Part shown: piece after piece, positions 16,142 through 24,441 of the stretch | Layout of the letters: the number at the start of each line of letters is the position of its first letter | Position numbering within the stretch: the stretch's first letter is position 1 | Source: DASUPK01 sp963743575 | Lineage (GTDB): Bacteria; Actinomycetota; Thermoleophilia; Solirubrobacterales; 70-9 | Assembly (NCBI GenBank): GCA_963743575.1 | Contig: CAVUQC010000007.1 | Location: 1 to 64,000 of the forward strand | Length of the DNA stretch: 64,000 nucleotides | Direction of reading: 5' to 3' | Notes under the pieces: model-generated | Told to the model about the DNA's origin: nothing | The model's database searches: none | Seen by the model: the letters and a program-made list of their open reading frames with translations, nothing else | Program-made: the position numbers and the translations under genes

Positions 16142-17325
16142 CGAAGGTCGGCGTCGTCGGCGCCGGGACGATGGGCGCCGGGATCGCGCAGATCTCGGCC
16201 CTGGGCGGCTACGAGACTCACCTCTACGAGATCGACTCGGAGGCGCTCGCGCGGGGCGTCGAGATGCTTCGCAACGGCCTCCGGCGCGGCGCCGAGCGCG
16301 GCCGCTGGAACGAGACCGAGGCAGGCGCGGCCCTCGAGCGGCTGAGCGGGGACACCCTGATCGAGTCGGTGAAGGACTGCGACCTGGTGATCGAGGCCGC
16401 GCCAGAGGACCTCGAGCTGAAGCGGAACCTCTTCGAGCGGCTCGCCTCGGTCTGCGGGCCCGCCACGACTCTCGCCACCAACACCTCATCCCTCTCGGTG
16501 ACAGCCCTTGCGGCGGGCGTCAGTGAGCCGCGGCGGATCGTCGGCATGCACTTCTTCAACCCGCCGGCACTGATGCAGCTCGTCGAGGTCGTGGCGGGCG
16601 ACGAGAGCGGAGAGCCCGCCCTGGAGCTCGCCACCGAGATCGCCCGGGGAATGGGCCGGACCCCCATCCGCGCCCGGGACTCGGTCGGCTTCGTCGCGAA
16701 CCGCTGCGTCCGTCCCTTCTTCCTCGAGTCGCTGAGGATGCTCGGGGAGGGCGTCGCGCCCCACGAGGAGATCGACCGCATCGTCCGCCTCGGCGCGGGG
16801 CTGCGAATGGGCCCGTTCGAGCTCATGGACCTGATCGGGCTGGACGTCAACTTCACGGTCGCCAAGTCCTTCTGGGAGCAGTCCTTCGGCGAGCCGCGCT
16901 GGCGCCCCACCCCGATCCACGAGCGGATGGTGGCCTCGGGCAGGCTCGGGCGCAAGACCGGCCGCGGCTTCTACGTCTACGAGAAGGACACGCCGCACCG
17001 CCCACGCGATCCCGACCTCCCGGGCGAGCGCCCGATCTTCGACGAGGACCAGCTGATCGAGGTCGCCGGCGAGAACGCGCCCGTGGTCCTGACCCGCCTC
17101 GGCGCGACGATCGCCAACGAGGCCTGCTTCGCGCTCGGCGAGCGGGTCGCGTCCGCGGAGGACATCAACACGGCGATGAGGCTCGGCTACAACTGGCCGA
17201 TCGGCCCGCTCGATTGGGGCGAGAGGCTGGGCTGGAGCCGCGCCCTCGGGGTGCTCGAGGAGCTTCGCGACCTGCGGGGCGAGGCCTACCGGCCCGCGCC
17301 GGCCCTGCGCGACTTCGCCTCCTGA
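16138..17325 (+). CDS. 3-hydroxyacyl-CoA dehydrogenase
   Basis: 395 aa, GTG start overlapping the previous stop. The NAD-binding domain begins GVVGAGTMGAGIAQ; NTSSLSV and the catalytic His motif GMHFFNPP follow; SVGFVANRC starts the first C-terminal helical domain and a second related domain fills the last 110 residues, as in PaaH/FadB-like enzymes. It oxidises L-3-hydroxyacyl-CoA to 3-ketoacyl-CoA, after the acyl-CoA dehydrogenase and a hydratase. Degradation of short or aromatic-derived acyl-CoAs is possible; substrate unknown. Confidence 0.93.
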   Translation: MTKVGVVGAGTMGAGIAQISALGGYETHLYEIDSEALARGVEMLRNGLRRGAERGRWNETEAGAALERLSGDTLIESVKDCDLVIEAAPEDLELKRNLFERLASVCGPATTLATNTSSLSVTALAAGVSEPRRIVGMHFFNPPALMQLVEVVAGDESGEPALELATEIARGMGRTPIRARDSVGFVANRCVRPFFLESLRMLGEGVAPHEEIDRIVRLGAGLRMGPFELMDLIGLDVNFTVAKSFWEQSFGEPRWRPTPIHERMVASGRLGRKTGRGFYVYEKDTPHRPRDPDLPGERPIFDEDQLIEVAGENAPVVLTRLGATIANEACFALGERVASAEDINTAMRLGYNWPIGPLDWGERLGWSRALGVLEELRDLRGEAYRPAPALRDFAS

Positions 17326-17332
17326 GGCGCGC

Positions 17333-18691
17333 TCACCGGAGCGGAAGCAGTACCTCGCCCCCCCGGTTGGGAACGTTGGTGATCGTGCTCCTCACCGAGT
17401 GCTCGGGCTCGCCCACCGGTGCCAGCCGGCGCCGGGCCACCAGTTCCCCGAGCACGACGGACATCTCGAACTCCGCGAACGCCGCTCCCAGGCAGCGCCT
17501 CACCCCTCCTCCGAACGGGATCCACGTGTAGGTCCCCGCGGGCGTCTCGAGGAAGCGCTCGGGGCGGAACCGCTCCGGCTCCGGATAGATGTCGGGACGC
17601 CGGTGAACGAGATAGATCGAGGGCGCCACCGTGACGCCGGCGGGGAGCAGCCTGCCTCCGATCTCCATCGGCTCCATCAGCTTGCGCAGGACGAGGGAGA
17701 TCACCGGGCGCAGGCGCAGCGTCTCCTTGATCACGGCGTCCATGTAGGCCCCGTCGCCGCCCGCGACATCCGCCTGCAGGCGGTCGAACTCGGCGGGATG
17801 GCGAGCGAGCAGCTCGATCGCCCAGGAGAGCCCGGTCGCGGTCGTCTCGTGACCGGCGACGAGCAGGGTCATGAGCTCGTCGCGCAACTCGCGGTCGCTC
17901 ATCGCCCGCCCGTCCTCATGACGGGCCTGGAGAAGCAGGGAGAGGATGTCGTCGCGCTCCGCGAGGTCCGCGGCGCCCCGGCGCGCAGAGATCTCCTCGT
18001 AGAGCAGGGCGTCGATCCGCTCCATCTGCCGGCGGAACGGGGGAAACCGGCGCAGCCGTTCCGGGCCAAGGACGACCATGAACATCGCCCGCCGCGGGTG
18101 CGAGAGCAGGTTGAGCGTGCGCCGAAGCTGGTCGCGCAGACGATTGAGCCTGTCCCCCTCGCCGACGCCGAAGACCGCTCGCAGGATGATCTCGAGCGTC
18201 ATCGCCTGCATCCGGGGGCGCATCCGCATCGGACAATCGGCCGGCCAGCGGTCGATCTCCGCGGCGGCGATCTCGGTCATCACCTCGCCGTAGGCCTGCA
18301 TGCGCGTGCCGTGGAACGGCGGCAACATCAGCTTCCGCTCCTTCATGTGCTCGGGCTCGTCGAGCAGGAGTACCGAATGCTCCCCCAGGACCGGGAGCAG
18401 GACGATGTTCGCCGCACCGGCGTGGAGCAGCCGTGGATCGCCGGTGAAGACCTGCTTGACGGCCTCGGGGTCGGAGAGGAAGACCCACGTCCCCTCGTAG
18501 GGAAGCCGGTAGGTGAACATGTCGCCGTAGCGGGCCTGGCACTGCTCGAGCGTCTGGAGCGGCCGCCTCCACCAGGTTCGGGTCGAGCGAACCAGCGACC
18601 AGTCGGGACCCGGCGGCAGGCCGCGCAGGGCGGAACCGACCGACCTGCCGGCGGCCGGCGTCGCCTTCTCCGGGCTTTCGATCGTGGACAC
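17333..18691 (-). CDS. cytochrome P450
   Basis: 452 aa from GTG 18691, supported by a -10 element 6 bp upstream. It has the I-helix oxygen motif AGHETTATGLSW, the K-helix KETLRLRP (ExxR), the meander PERFRPERFL, and the heme loop FGGGVRRCLGAAFAEFE with the axial cysteine. It resembles bacterial CYP110/CYP132-like enzymes that hydroxylate fatty acids or terpenoids; substrate unknown. No ferredoxin or reductase gene is adjacent. Convergent with the 3-hydroxyacyl-CoA dehydrogenase gene (7 nt). Confidence 0.94.
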   Translation of the reverse strand: MSTIESPEKATPAAGRSVGSALRGLPPGPDWSLVRSTRTWWRRPLQTLEQCQARYGDMFTYRLPYEGTWVFLSDPEAVKQVFTGDPRLLHAGAANIVLLPVLGEHSVLLLDEPEHMKERKLMLPPFHGTRMQAYGEVMTEIAAAEIDRWPADCPMRMRPRMQAMTLEIILRAVFGVGEGDRLNRLRDQLRRTLNLLSHPRRAMFMVVLGPERLRRFPPFRRQMERIDALLYEEISARRGAADLAERDDILSLLLQARHEDGRAMSDRELRDELMTLLVAGHETTATGLSWAIELLARHPAEFDRLQADVAGGDGAYMDAVIKETLRLRPVISLVLRKLMEPMEIGGRLLPAGVTVAPSIYLVHRRPDIYPEPERFRPERFLETPAGTYTWIPFGGGVRRCLGAAFAEFEMSVVLGELVARRRLAPVGEPEHSVRSTITNVPNRGGEVLLPLR

Positions 18692-18697
18692 CGCTGA

Positions 18698-18703
18698 ACA
18701 GTA
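18698..18703 (-). promoter_or_regulatory. -10 element (TACTGT), leaderless
   Basis: Minus-strand TACTGT lies 6 bp before GTG 18691 of the P450 gene. Confidence 0.7.
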
Positions 18704-18741
18704 TTCCGGCTTCGCCGGCGCCGAGCGGACCTTGTTGAGCC

Positions 18742-18758
18742 AGCCGCTTCTCGTCCAA
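18742..18758. repeat. 17-bp direct repeat, copy 1
   Basis: AGCCGCTTCTCGTCCAA occurs here and again at 19332-19348 in the same orientation, on either side of the small gene 18890-19198. The part TCTCGTCCA also precedes both copies of the 56-nt element (19365, 27482), so this may be a decayed fragment of that element. Confidence 0.5.
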
Positions 18759-18889
18759 AGGGGGATGCGCTCGCTCTGTCGGCTTTGGGATCGGCCTCGA
18801 AACATCTGGGATTCACGGGATTGGAACCTGGCCGGTGCGGACAGGGTGGGATACTCGGCAGAGGGGGGCTCAAGAAACGGAGGAGTGAG

Positions 18890-19198
18890 ATGAAGTACCT
18901 CATCAGCGCCACACCCGGTCCGATGCCTCCAACGCCCGAACAGCTCGACACCGCGATCGAATGGCTCGAGGGAAAGAATGAGGACGGCACCTTTGACTGC
19001 ACCTACGGATACCTCGAGGGCGGCGGCTTCAGCATCGCGAACGCCGATTCCCATGGCGAGGCCCTGGACCTCATGGCCGATTACCCGCTGTTTGGAATGG
19101 TCACCTGGGAGGTGCGGCCCCTGCTCGAGTTCAAGGAGGGTCTGACCACGTTGCGGGCGAAGCTGGCTGAGGCACAGGCGGCAATGGCCGCTGGCTAG
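18890..19198 (+). CDS. small alpha/beta-barrel-like protein
   Basis: 102 aa from ATG 18890 with a strong ribosome site GGAGGAG 5-11 nt upstream, which is unusual here, where most start sites are leaderless. The sequence (MKYLISATPGPMPP, TAIEWLEG, VTWEVRPLLEF) has the beta-alpha-beta pattern of dimeric ferredoxin-like small enzymes such as muconolactone isomerase or YCII-type proteins. Assignment is tentative. It stands alone between P450 and trxB and is flanked by a 17-bp direct repeat. Confidence 0.65.
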   Translation: MKYLISATPGPMPPTPEQLDTAIEWLEGKNEDGTFDCTYGYLEGGGFSIANADSHGEALDLMADYPLFGMVTWEVRPLLEFKEGLTTLRAKLAEAQAAMAAG

Positions 19199-19225
19199 CG
19201 TGGAGTCGCAGCCCGACTAGGTGTA

Positions 19226-19265
19226 GCGAGCGGGAGCGCGCCGCCACCAACGTGCTCCCGCTCGC
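19226..19265 (+). terminator. hairpin downstream of the small alpha/beta-barrel gene
   Basis: A perfect 12-bp stem (19226-19237 with 19254-19265) and a 16-nt loop, 28 nt after the stop codon at 19198. No U-tract. Confidence 0.55.
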
Positions 19266-19331
19266 GCAAGCAGCAATTCTCCTAGACCAGAGGCTCTCGG
19301 GCCAGACCGCTGCGTTCCAGGCAAACGAGAT

Positions 19332-19348
19332 AGCCGCTTCTCGTCCAA
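19332..19348. repeat. 17-bp direct repeat, copy 2
   Basis: Identical to 18742-18758 and immediately followed by the 56-nt element at 19365. Confidence 0.5.
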
Positions 19349-19364
19349 GCGCAACGGCGCGCCT

Positions 19365-19420
19365 TCGCGGGGCGCGTTACTCGTCGTATGGGCGATTAAA
19401 TCGCCCCAGTCCGAGGGCAG
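19365..19420. repeat. dispersed 56-nt element, copy 1
   Basis: This is 50 of 56 identical, without gaps, to 27482-27537. It contains the palindrome GGGCGATTAAATCGCCC. It lies in the gene-free stretch 19199-19526, which otherwise holds only a hairpin, the 17-bp repeat and the trxB terminator. A short minus-strand frame crosses it, but most substitutions between copies would change the peptide, so it is probably non-coding. Confidence 0.7.
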
Positions 19421-19470
19421 CCCGCGATCGCGAGGGCGCCGCGCAGACCGAAACCCCACCGAAAAGCGAT

Positions 19471-19491
19471 CCCCCCACGGATCATGGGGGG
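19471..19491 (-). terminator. terminator of trxB
   Basis: CCCCCCA/TGGGGGG 7-bp stem with a 7-nt loop, 36 nt beyond the trxB stop; on the minus strand it is followed by a short T-rich run (CTTTTC). Confidence 0.65.
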
Positions 19492-19526
19492 GACCTTATC
19501 CGCGGATCAACCCGGAAGCGCCGGTT

Positions 19527-20549
19527 CTAGGACGCTTCGACCGCTTCGACGATCGCGCCCGTATTGGTGCCCCAGTGCTCCTCGGGGTCGGGCGGCATGT
19601 CGCGCAGATACCACTCGGCGTCCAGGGCGCCCTTGGTGCCGCTGCCGGCGGCGGTGACCGCCTGGCGGTAGGTGTGATCGACGAGGTCGCCGACGGCGAA
19701 GACGCCGCCGAGCTTGGTCTTGGTCGAGGGCTCCTCGACGACCACATAGCCCTCGTCATCCAGCTCGATCTGGCCCTCGACGAGCTCCGAGCGGGGGCGG
19801 TGACCGATGGCGACGAACGCTCCGCCGACCTCGATCTCCTTCTCCTCGCCGGTCTCGGCGTGCTTCACGCGGATCTTGGCGATCTTGCCGTCATCGCCCG
19901 CCACGAACTCGAGCGGCGCGTACGGCGTCACGAACTCGATGTTGTCCTTGCCCCGCGCACGCTCCTGCATGATCTTCGACGCGCGGAACTCGTCGCGCCG
20001 GTGGATGATCTTCAGGTTCTTGGCGAACTTCGAGACGAAGATCGAGTCCTCCATCGCCGAGTCGCCGCCGCCGATCACGGCCACGTCCTGGTCCTTGAAG
20101 AAGGCCCCGTCGCAGACTCCGCAGGTGGAGACCCCGCGGCCGCCGAGCTCCATCTCGCCGGGGATGCCGAGCCGCTTGGGCTCCGCACCCATCGAGAGGA
20201 TCACGGCCCTCGCGCGGTAGACGTCCTTGCCGACCTTGACGGTATGGATGTCGCCGTCGGTCAGCTCGACCTCGGTGGCATCGTCGGTGATGAAGCGGGT
20301 GCCGAAGCGCTCGGCCTGCGCCCGGAACTGGTTCATCATCTCCGGTCCCATCACGCCCTCGGGATAGCCCGGGTAGTTCTCCACGTCGGTCGTGTTCTGG
20401 AGCTGGCCGCCCCACTGGAAGCCCTCGATGACCAGCGGCTTGAGCTCGGCGCGGGCGGCATACAGCGCCGCCGTGTAGCCGGAGGGCCCGCCGCCGATGA
20501 TGATCAGGTCTTCGACCTGGCCGCTCTCTGTCGTGTTCTGGTCGTTCAC
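19527..20549 (-). CDS. trxB: thioredoxin-disulfide reductase
   Basis: 340 aa, GTG start overlapping the upstream stop by 4 nt (GTGA). FAD domain motif IIGGGPSGYTAALYAAR, redox-active pair CGVCDG (about 143-148), NADPH motif IGGGDSAMED with HRRDEFRAS, and the final FAVGDLVDHTYRQAVTAAG. It reduces thioredoxin with NADPH in the cytoplasm. Last gene of a three-gene minus-strand operon; no trxA is adjacent. Confidence 0.96.
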   Translation of the reverse strand: MNDQNTTESGQVEDLIIIGGGPSGYTAALYAARAELKPLVIEGFQWGGQLQNTTDVENYPGYPEGVMGPEMMNQFRAQAERFGTRFITDDATEVELTDGDIHTVKVGKDVYRARAVILSMGAEPKRLGIPGEMELGGRGVSTCGVCDGAFFKDQDVAVIGGGDSAMEDSIFVSKFAKNLKIIHRRDEFRASKIMQERARGKDNIEFVTPYAPLEFVAGDDGKIAKIRVKHAETGEEKEIEVGGAFVAIGHRPRSELVEGQIELDDEGYVVVEEPSTKTKLGGVFAVGDLVDHTYRQAVTAAGSGTKGALDAEWYLRDMPPDPEEHWGTNTGAIVEAVEAS

Positions 20550-21727
20550 GCTTCCTCGATTCCGGAGGCTATAGGTGTGCCCGGCGTTCTCACTTCACTT
20601 TTTATAGTAGCGCCAGACCCGTCGGCGTTACGGCCCTCCCGCTCCCAGCGGTTGACCGTCTTGCGGAGCTGGAAGAAGGCGACGATTCCCGGAGGAATCG
20701 GAAGCCAGAAGGCGATCACCCGGTAGGTGAGCACGGCGGTGAAGACCTCCGAACTCGGCACGCCGAAGAGGACGAACGCGCCGATCATCCCGGCGTCGAC
20801 GGCCCCCACCCCACCCGGCGCGAACGGGATGAGGTTGGCGACCATGCCGAGGAAGAAGCCCTGGATCACCACCCCCAGCGGCACCGAGACGTCGAAGGCG
20901 TGGAAGCTCGCCCAGAGGATCGCGATGTTCGCCCCCCAGAAGCCGATCGCGCCGCCGAACGCCATCGCCCCGGCACCGGGTTGCCGGACGAATGTGATCG
21001 CCGTGCGGGTTCCCTGCGCGAAGGTCGCGGGGGCGGTGGCGAGGCGCTTTGCGACCTTGCCGAAGCGACCCGAGGTGTGTCGCTCGATCCGGCGCTCGAA
21101 GTCGTTGGGGAGGAACGCCATCGCCAGCCCGATGACGATCGCCAGCGCCGCCAGTGCCGCTGGGATGACGGTTCCCGACAGTGGTGCCTCTCCGGAGAGG
21201 ACGTGCGTTCGAAGCAGCACGCCGAAGACCACGATCGAGAGGAGGTAGACCGAGTAGAGGACGACCAGGAAGGCCACCATCCGGCAGACCGACTGACGTC
21301 TCTCCATCCCGGCCTTGCGCAGCGCCCAGTAGGTCAACAGGATGCCGCCGGCGCCCCCCGCCGAAAAGAGCCGCGTGGCCGCCAGCCCGGCCATGGTGAT
21401 CTGGTAGCTCTCGCCCCAGTTGAGGTGGATCACCTTCTCCCCGACGACGCCGCGGAAGAGGGCGACGTATGAGGCGAACATCCCGACGCAGAAGACCACC
21501 CCTACGGCGATCCACAGCGGGTCCCCGTCGCCGAGCCGGCCGAGGGCGTCCTGCAGATCGAATAGACGCGGGACGAGCACATAGATCGCGACCAGCAGCA
21601 GGACCACCGCTACCGCGGTTTGGATCAGCCGCTTGGGATCGGCGAAGAAGCTGGGTTCAGCCTCCGCGACGATCTCGCGGGCCGTCTCTTCATGCTCCTG
21701 AGCGCTAGATGGGCGCTCCTCCCTCAC
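20546..21727 (-). CDS. lysylphosphatidylglycerol synthetase/flippase-like membrane protein (UPF0104)
   Basis: 393 aa, GTG start. About eight membrane segments with the UPF0104/MprF-N signature: SGGAGGILLTYWALR-like region, then NLIPFAPGGVGAVDAG, and a last segment ending in a Glu/Arg-rich tail. The family covers the lipid-flipping half of MprF and related glycolipid transporters. With the PAP2-type enzyme upstream it suggests a role in lipid or cell-envelope assembly; trxB may simply be carried along. Confidence 0.82.
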   Translation of the reverse strand: MREERPSSAQEHEETAREIVAEAEPSFFADPKRLIQTAVAVVLLLVAIYVLVPRLFDLQDALGRLGDGDPLWIAVGVVFCVGMFASYVALFRGVVGEKVIHLNWGESYQITMAGLAATRLFSAGGAGGILLTYWALRKAGMERRQSVCRMVAFLVVLYSVYLLSIVVFGVLLRTHVLSGEAPLSGTVIPAALAALAIVIGLAMAFLPNDFERRIERHTSGRFGKVAKRLATAPATFAQGTRTAITFVRQPGAGAMAFGGAIGFWGANIAILWASFHAFDVSVPLGVVIQGFFLGMVANLIPFAPGGVGAVDAGMIGAFVLFGVPSSEVFTAVLTYRVIAFWLPIPPGIVAFFQLRKTVNRWEREGRNADGSGATIKSEVRTPGTPIASGIEEA

Positions 21728-21750
21728 GCCCCTGATGTTCGCAAAGACCG

Positions 21751-22704
21751 TTACTCGGTCGCGATGCGCTCCAGTCGCTGCAATGCCCTACTCACGGCAT
21801 TGGCGACCGGCTCCGCGTGGCGCTCGCCCAGTCTGATCGCGAAGACGAGAGCCGCGCCGGCGAGCAGGTCGACCACGTAGTGCTCGCCGAGGTAGACGAG
21901 GGCGAACCCGAGGGTCCCCGCGTAGGCCCACCCGGCGATCCCCTCGCGAACCCCCATCTCGGAGAGCAGCAGCGCCGCCATCAGGGAGGTCGCGAAGTGG
22001 AGCGACGGCATCGCCGCCCAGGGGTTTCCGCCGAGCGTGTCGTACAGCGCCGGCCACGCCTTCCCCCACTCCTCCTCTCCCACCTCGACCATGATCCGGC
22101 GGATCTTGGCGTCGGTGTAGCCCTCCTCGGAGGCCCACCAGGGCGGGGCGGTCGGGACCGCGGCGTAGACGAGGCAGCCGAGGTCATAGACGGCCGACAT
22201 CTGCCTGGCGGACCGCGCGAACTGCTCTTGATCGCGAGCGAGGATGTAGGTGAGTGCCCCGTGAGGCTCGAAGAACCAGGTCCAGTGGACCCAGCAGAGG
22301 AAGCGGTTGAGCACGTTCCTGTTGCTGAGCCCGCCGAGGGCCCGCTGCAGCCTGACGTTGGGCAGCTCCCCGCCGCCGAGGACGCGATCGATGCGGATCG
22401 GATAGCCGACGCGCAGCCGGCTCTCAGCCCGCTCGGGGTCGTCATAGGGGAGCTCGTGGCCGAGTACGAACGCCCACATCTGCAGGGCGTACATCCCGGC
22501 GTCGCGCAGCTTGGTGCGCGGTCGAAGGACCGCCAGCGCCGGGGGACCTGCGGCCAGGGCCGCTGTCGTCACAGCCGGCGGTATCCGGCGCTTCTTTCGC
22601 ATGAGCGGAACAGCGAAAGCGGCCGCCAGGGCCGCTGCAGCAGCGCCCTTCACGAGCGGACGCCAGGGCGAGGACCTCTTCAGTGCACTGCCGTTGCCGG
22701 GCAA
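21751..22704 (-). CDS. PAP2 superfamily / inositol phosphorylceramide synthase-like membrane protein
   Basis: 317 aa from TTG 22704 (TAGACT -10 at 9 bp). Several membrane helices; the phosphatase motif is split as PSLHFATSL and YLGEHYVVDLLAG, the second and third catalytic motifs of PAP2 phosphatases and Aur1-like phosphotransferases. Such enzymes move or remove head-group phosphates on lipids. First gene of the operon with the flippase-like gene and trxB. A later start is possible. Confidence 0.82.
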   Translation of the reverse strand: MPGNGSALKRSSPWRPLVKGAAAAALAAAFAVPLMRKKRRIPPAVTTAALAAGPPALAVLRPRTKLRDAGMYALQMWAFVLGHELPYDDPERAESRLRVGYPIRIDRVLGGGELPNVRLQRALGGLSNRNVLNRFLCWVHWTWFFEPHGALTYILARDQEQFARSARQMSAVYDLGCLVYAAVPTAPPWWASEEGYTDAKIRRIMVEVGEEEWGKAWPALYDTLGGNPWAAMPSLHFATSLMAALLLSEMGVREGIAGWAYAGTLGFALVYLGEHYVVDLLAGAALVFAIRLGERHAEPVANAVSRALQRLERIATE

Positions 22705-22713
22705 GGAGGCGCG

Positions 22714-22719
22714 AGTCTA
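22714..22719 (-). promoter_or_regulatory. -10 element (TAGACT), leaderless
   Basis: Minus-strand TAGACT 9 bp before TTG 22704. Confidence 0.6.
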
Positions 22720-22752
22720 AAGCGCCGTGCCCCGGGCTGCCGATAACCCTGT

Positions 22753-24441
22753 GTGAGCGCGACTGGCCTTGCCACGGCTCAAACTGGCGGCACGACGCCG
22801 ACCATCGCCCTGCTCGAGAACCTTCCGGACGCGATCCTGTTGGTCGACGAGCGGGGCTCGATCGCGTACGCGAACGCCGCGGCTGAGCGCCTCTTCGGCC
22901 GCCCGATCGGCGATCTCGCCGGAACGGCTCTGACCACGCTTCTCGCGGAGCCATATGCCGAGGAATACGCGGCTCTTCTGCGCCGCTTCGCCGATGGCGA
23001 GCAGATCGAGATCCTGGGCGAGCGACGGGAGGTCGTCGCGCAGCAGCCCGACGGCTCGGGGGTCGCGATGGAGCTGAGCCTGAGCGAGGTGCGGGTGGGG
23101 CAGGTCCGCTCCCTGGCGGCGATCGGCCACGACATCCGCGACCGCAAGCAAGAGGAAGCCCGGCTGCGCCAGATGGCGGAGCAGGACTCCCTGACGGGGC
23201 TCGCCAACCGGGTCAGCTTCGAGCACGCTCTGACACGCCACATCGACTACGCGGCGCGCTACGGCAGCGCCGGTTGCGTCATCGCCCTTGGAATCGACAG
23301 CTTCAAGTACGTCAACGAGGCGCTCGGGGCGACGGGCGGCGATGAGGTCCTCGCTGGCCTGGCCGAGCTGATCCGCGGCAGGCTCCGGAAGACGGACGTG
23401 CTCGCCCGGGTCGGTGGCGACGTCTTCGGCATCCTCGTGCACGGCGCCGACCGGACCAAGGCGGTCAGCCTCGCGGAGGAGCTGCTCGGCATCGCCCGGC
23501 GACATGCCTTCGTCATCGACGGCGAGGGGATCCGGATCACCATGAGCGCCGGGGTCACCTCCCTCGACGAGCGGCAGGTCGTGGGAGTGGAGCTTCTGGC
23601 CGAGGCCGAAACGGCGATGTCCGCGGCGAAGGAGGCCGGCCGGGACCGGGTCCTCGGATACGACCCCACGGGCCGCAGCGAGATGGACGAGCGGCGCGCT
23701 TGGACGGAGCGCGTCCGCCAGGCGACCGAGCGCGGACTCTTCGTCCTCACCAGCCAGCCGATCATGAACATCGAGGAGGGCGAGGTCACCCAGCACGAGA
23801 TTCTCCTGCGGATGCGCGATGACGGTGGCGGCCTGGTCGAGCCGGGCTCCTTCCTCGCCACGGCCGAGCGCTTCGGCCTGATCGGCGGGATCGATCGCTG
23901 GGTCACCCAGCAGGCGGTCCGCCTGATCGCCGCCCATAACGCGGACGGACGAGAGCTGACCCTGGAGGTCAACCTGTCCGGCCAGACGATGGGAGACACG
24001 CGCTTCCCGGACGAGGTGCGGCGGGAGCTGACCACGAGCGGGATCGATCCGGCCAGCCTGATCTTCGAGGTCACGGAGACGGCGGCGGTCGCCGACATGG
24101 AGCACGCCCGCCTCTTCGCCAAGGGCCTCACCAAGGTCGGTTGCCGCTTCGCGCTCGACGACTTCGGCGCCGGCTACGCCTCCTTCTACTACCTGAAGCA
24201 CCTCCCGATCAGCTACCTGAAGATCGACGGCGAGTTCATCAAGGAGCTGCCCCACAGCCGCACGGACCAGCTCATCGTCAGGGCGCTGGTCCAGGCGTGT
24301 CAGGGCATGGGAATCAAGACGATCGCCGAGTTCGTCACCGACCAGACCACCATGGACATGGTCCGCGAGCTGGGCGTCGACTTCGCCCAGGGCTACCACC
24401 TGGGCAAGCCCGAGCCGGTCTCGGCGCTCAGGGACGCGTGA
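22753..24441 (+). CDS. PAS-GGDEF-EAL cyclic di-GMP phosphodiesterase
   Basis: 562 aa. A PAS sensor (about 18-130) is followed by a GGDEF domain (about 140-300) and an EAL domain (about 315-560). The cyclase signature is GGDVF (221-225), with the catalytic Glu replaced by Val, so cyclase activity is probably lost while GTP binding may remain. The EAL domain keeps its key residues: EILLR (349-353), NLSG, FEVTET, LDDFG (468-472), LKIDG and AEFV. Net activity should be c-di-GMP breakdown controlled by the PAS domain. Cytoplasmic, no membrane segment. Convergent with the Fe-S dehydrogenase, overlapping by 14 nt. Confidence 0.92.
   Translation: MSATGLATAQTGGTTPTIALLENLPDAILLVDERGSIAYANAAAERLFGRPIGDLAGTALTTLLAEPYAEEYAALLRRFADGEQIEILGERREVVAQQPDGSGVAMELSLSEVRVGQVRSLAAIGHDIRDRKQEEARLRQMAEQDSLTGLANRVSFEHALTRHIDYAARYGSAGCVIALGIDSFKYVNEALGATGGDEVLAGLAELIRGRLRKTDVLARVGGDVFGILVHGADRTKAVSLAEELLGIARRHAFVIDGEGIRITMSAGVTSLDERQVVGVELLAEAETAMSAAKEAGRDRVLGYDPTGRSEMDERRAWTERVRQATERGLFVLTSQPIMNIEEGEVTQHEILLRMRDDGGGLVEPGSFLATAERFGLIGGIDRWVTQQAVRLIAAHNADGRELTLEVNLSGQTMGDTRFPDEVRRELTTSGIDPASLIFEVTETAAVADMEHARLFAKGLTKVGCRFALDDFGAGYASFYYLKHLPISYLKIDGEFIKELPHSRTDQLIVRALVQACQGMGIKTIAEFVTDQTTMDMVRELGVDFAQGYHLGKPEPVSALRDA

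Noticed and set aside
18890..19198. Integrated mobile cassette
   Set aside because: Only a 17-bp repeat supports it; there is no integrase, transposase or tRNA target, so it is reported as an observation and not as a mobile element.
22717..24399. Long minus-strand open frame (about 560 codons) antisense to the PAS-GGDEF-EAL gene
   Set aside because: It is the mirror of a GC-rich gene with strong third-position bias; the product has no recognisable domain and is rich in Arg, Asp and Leu.
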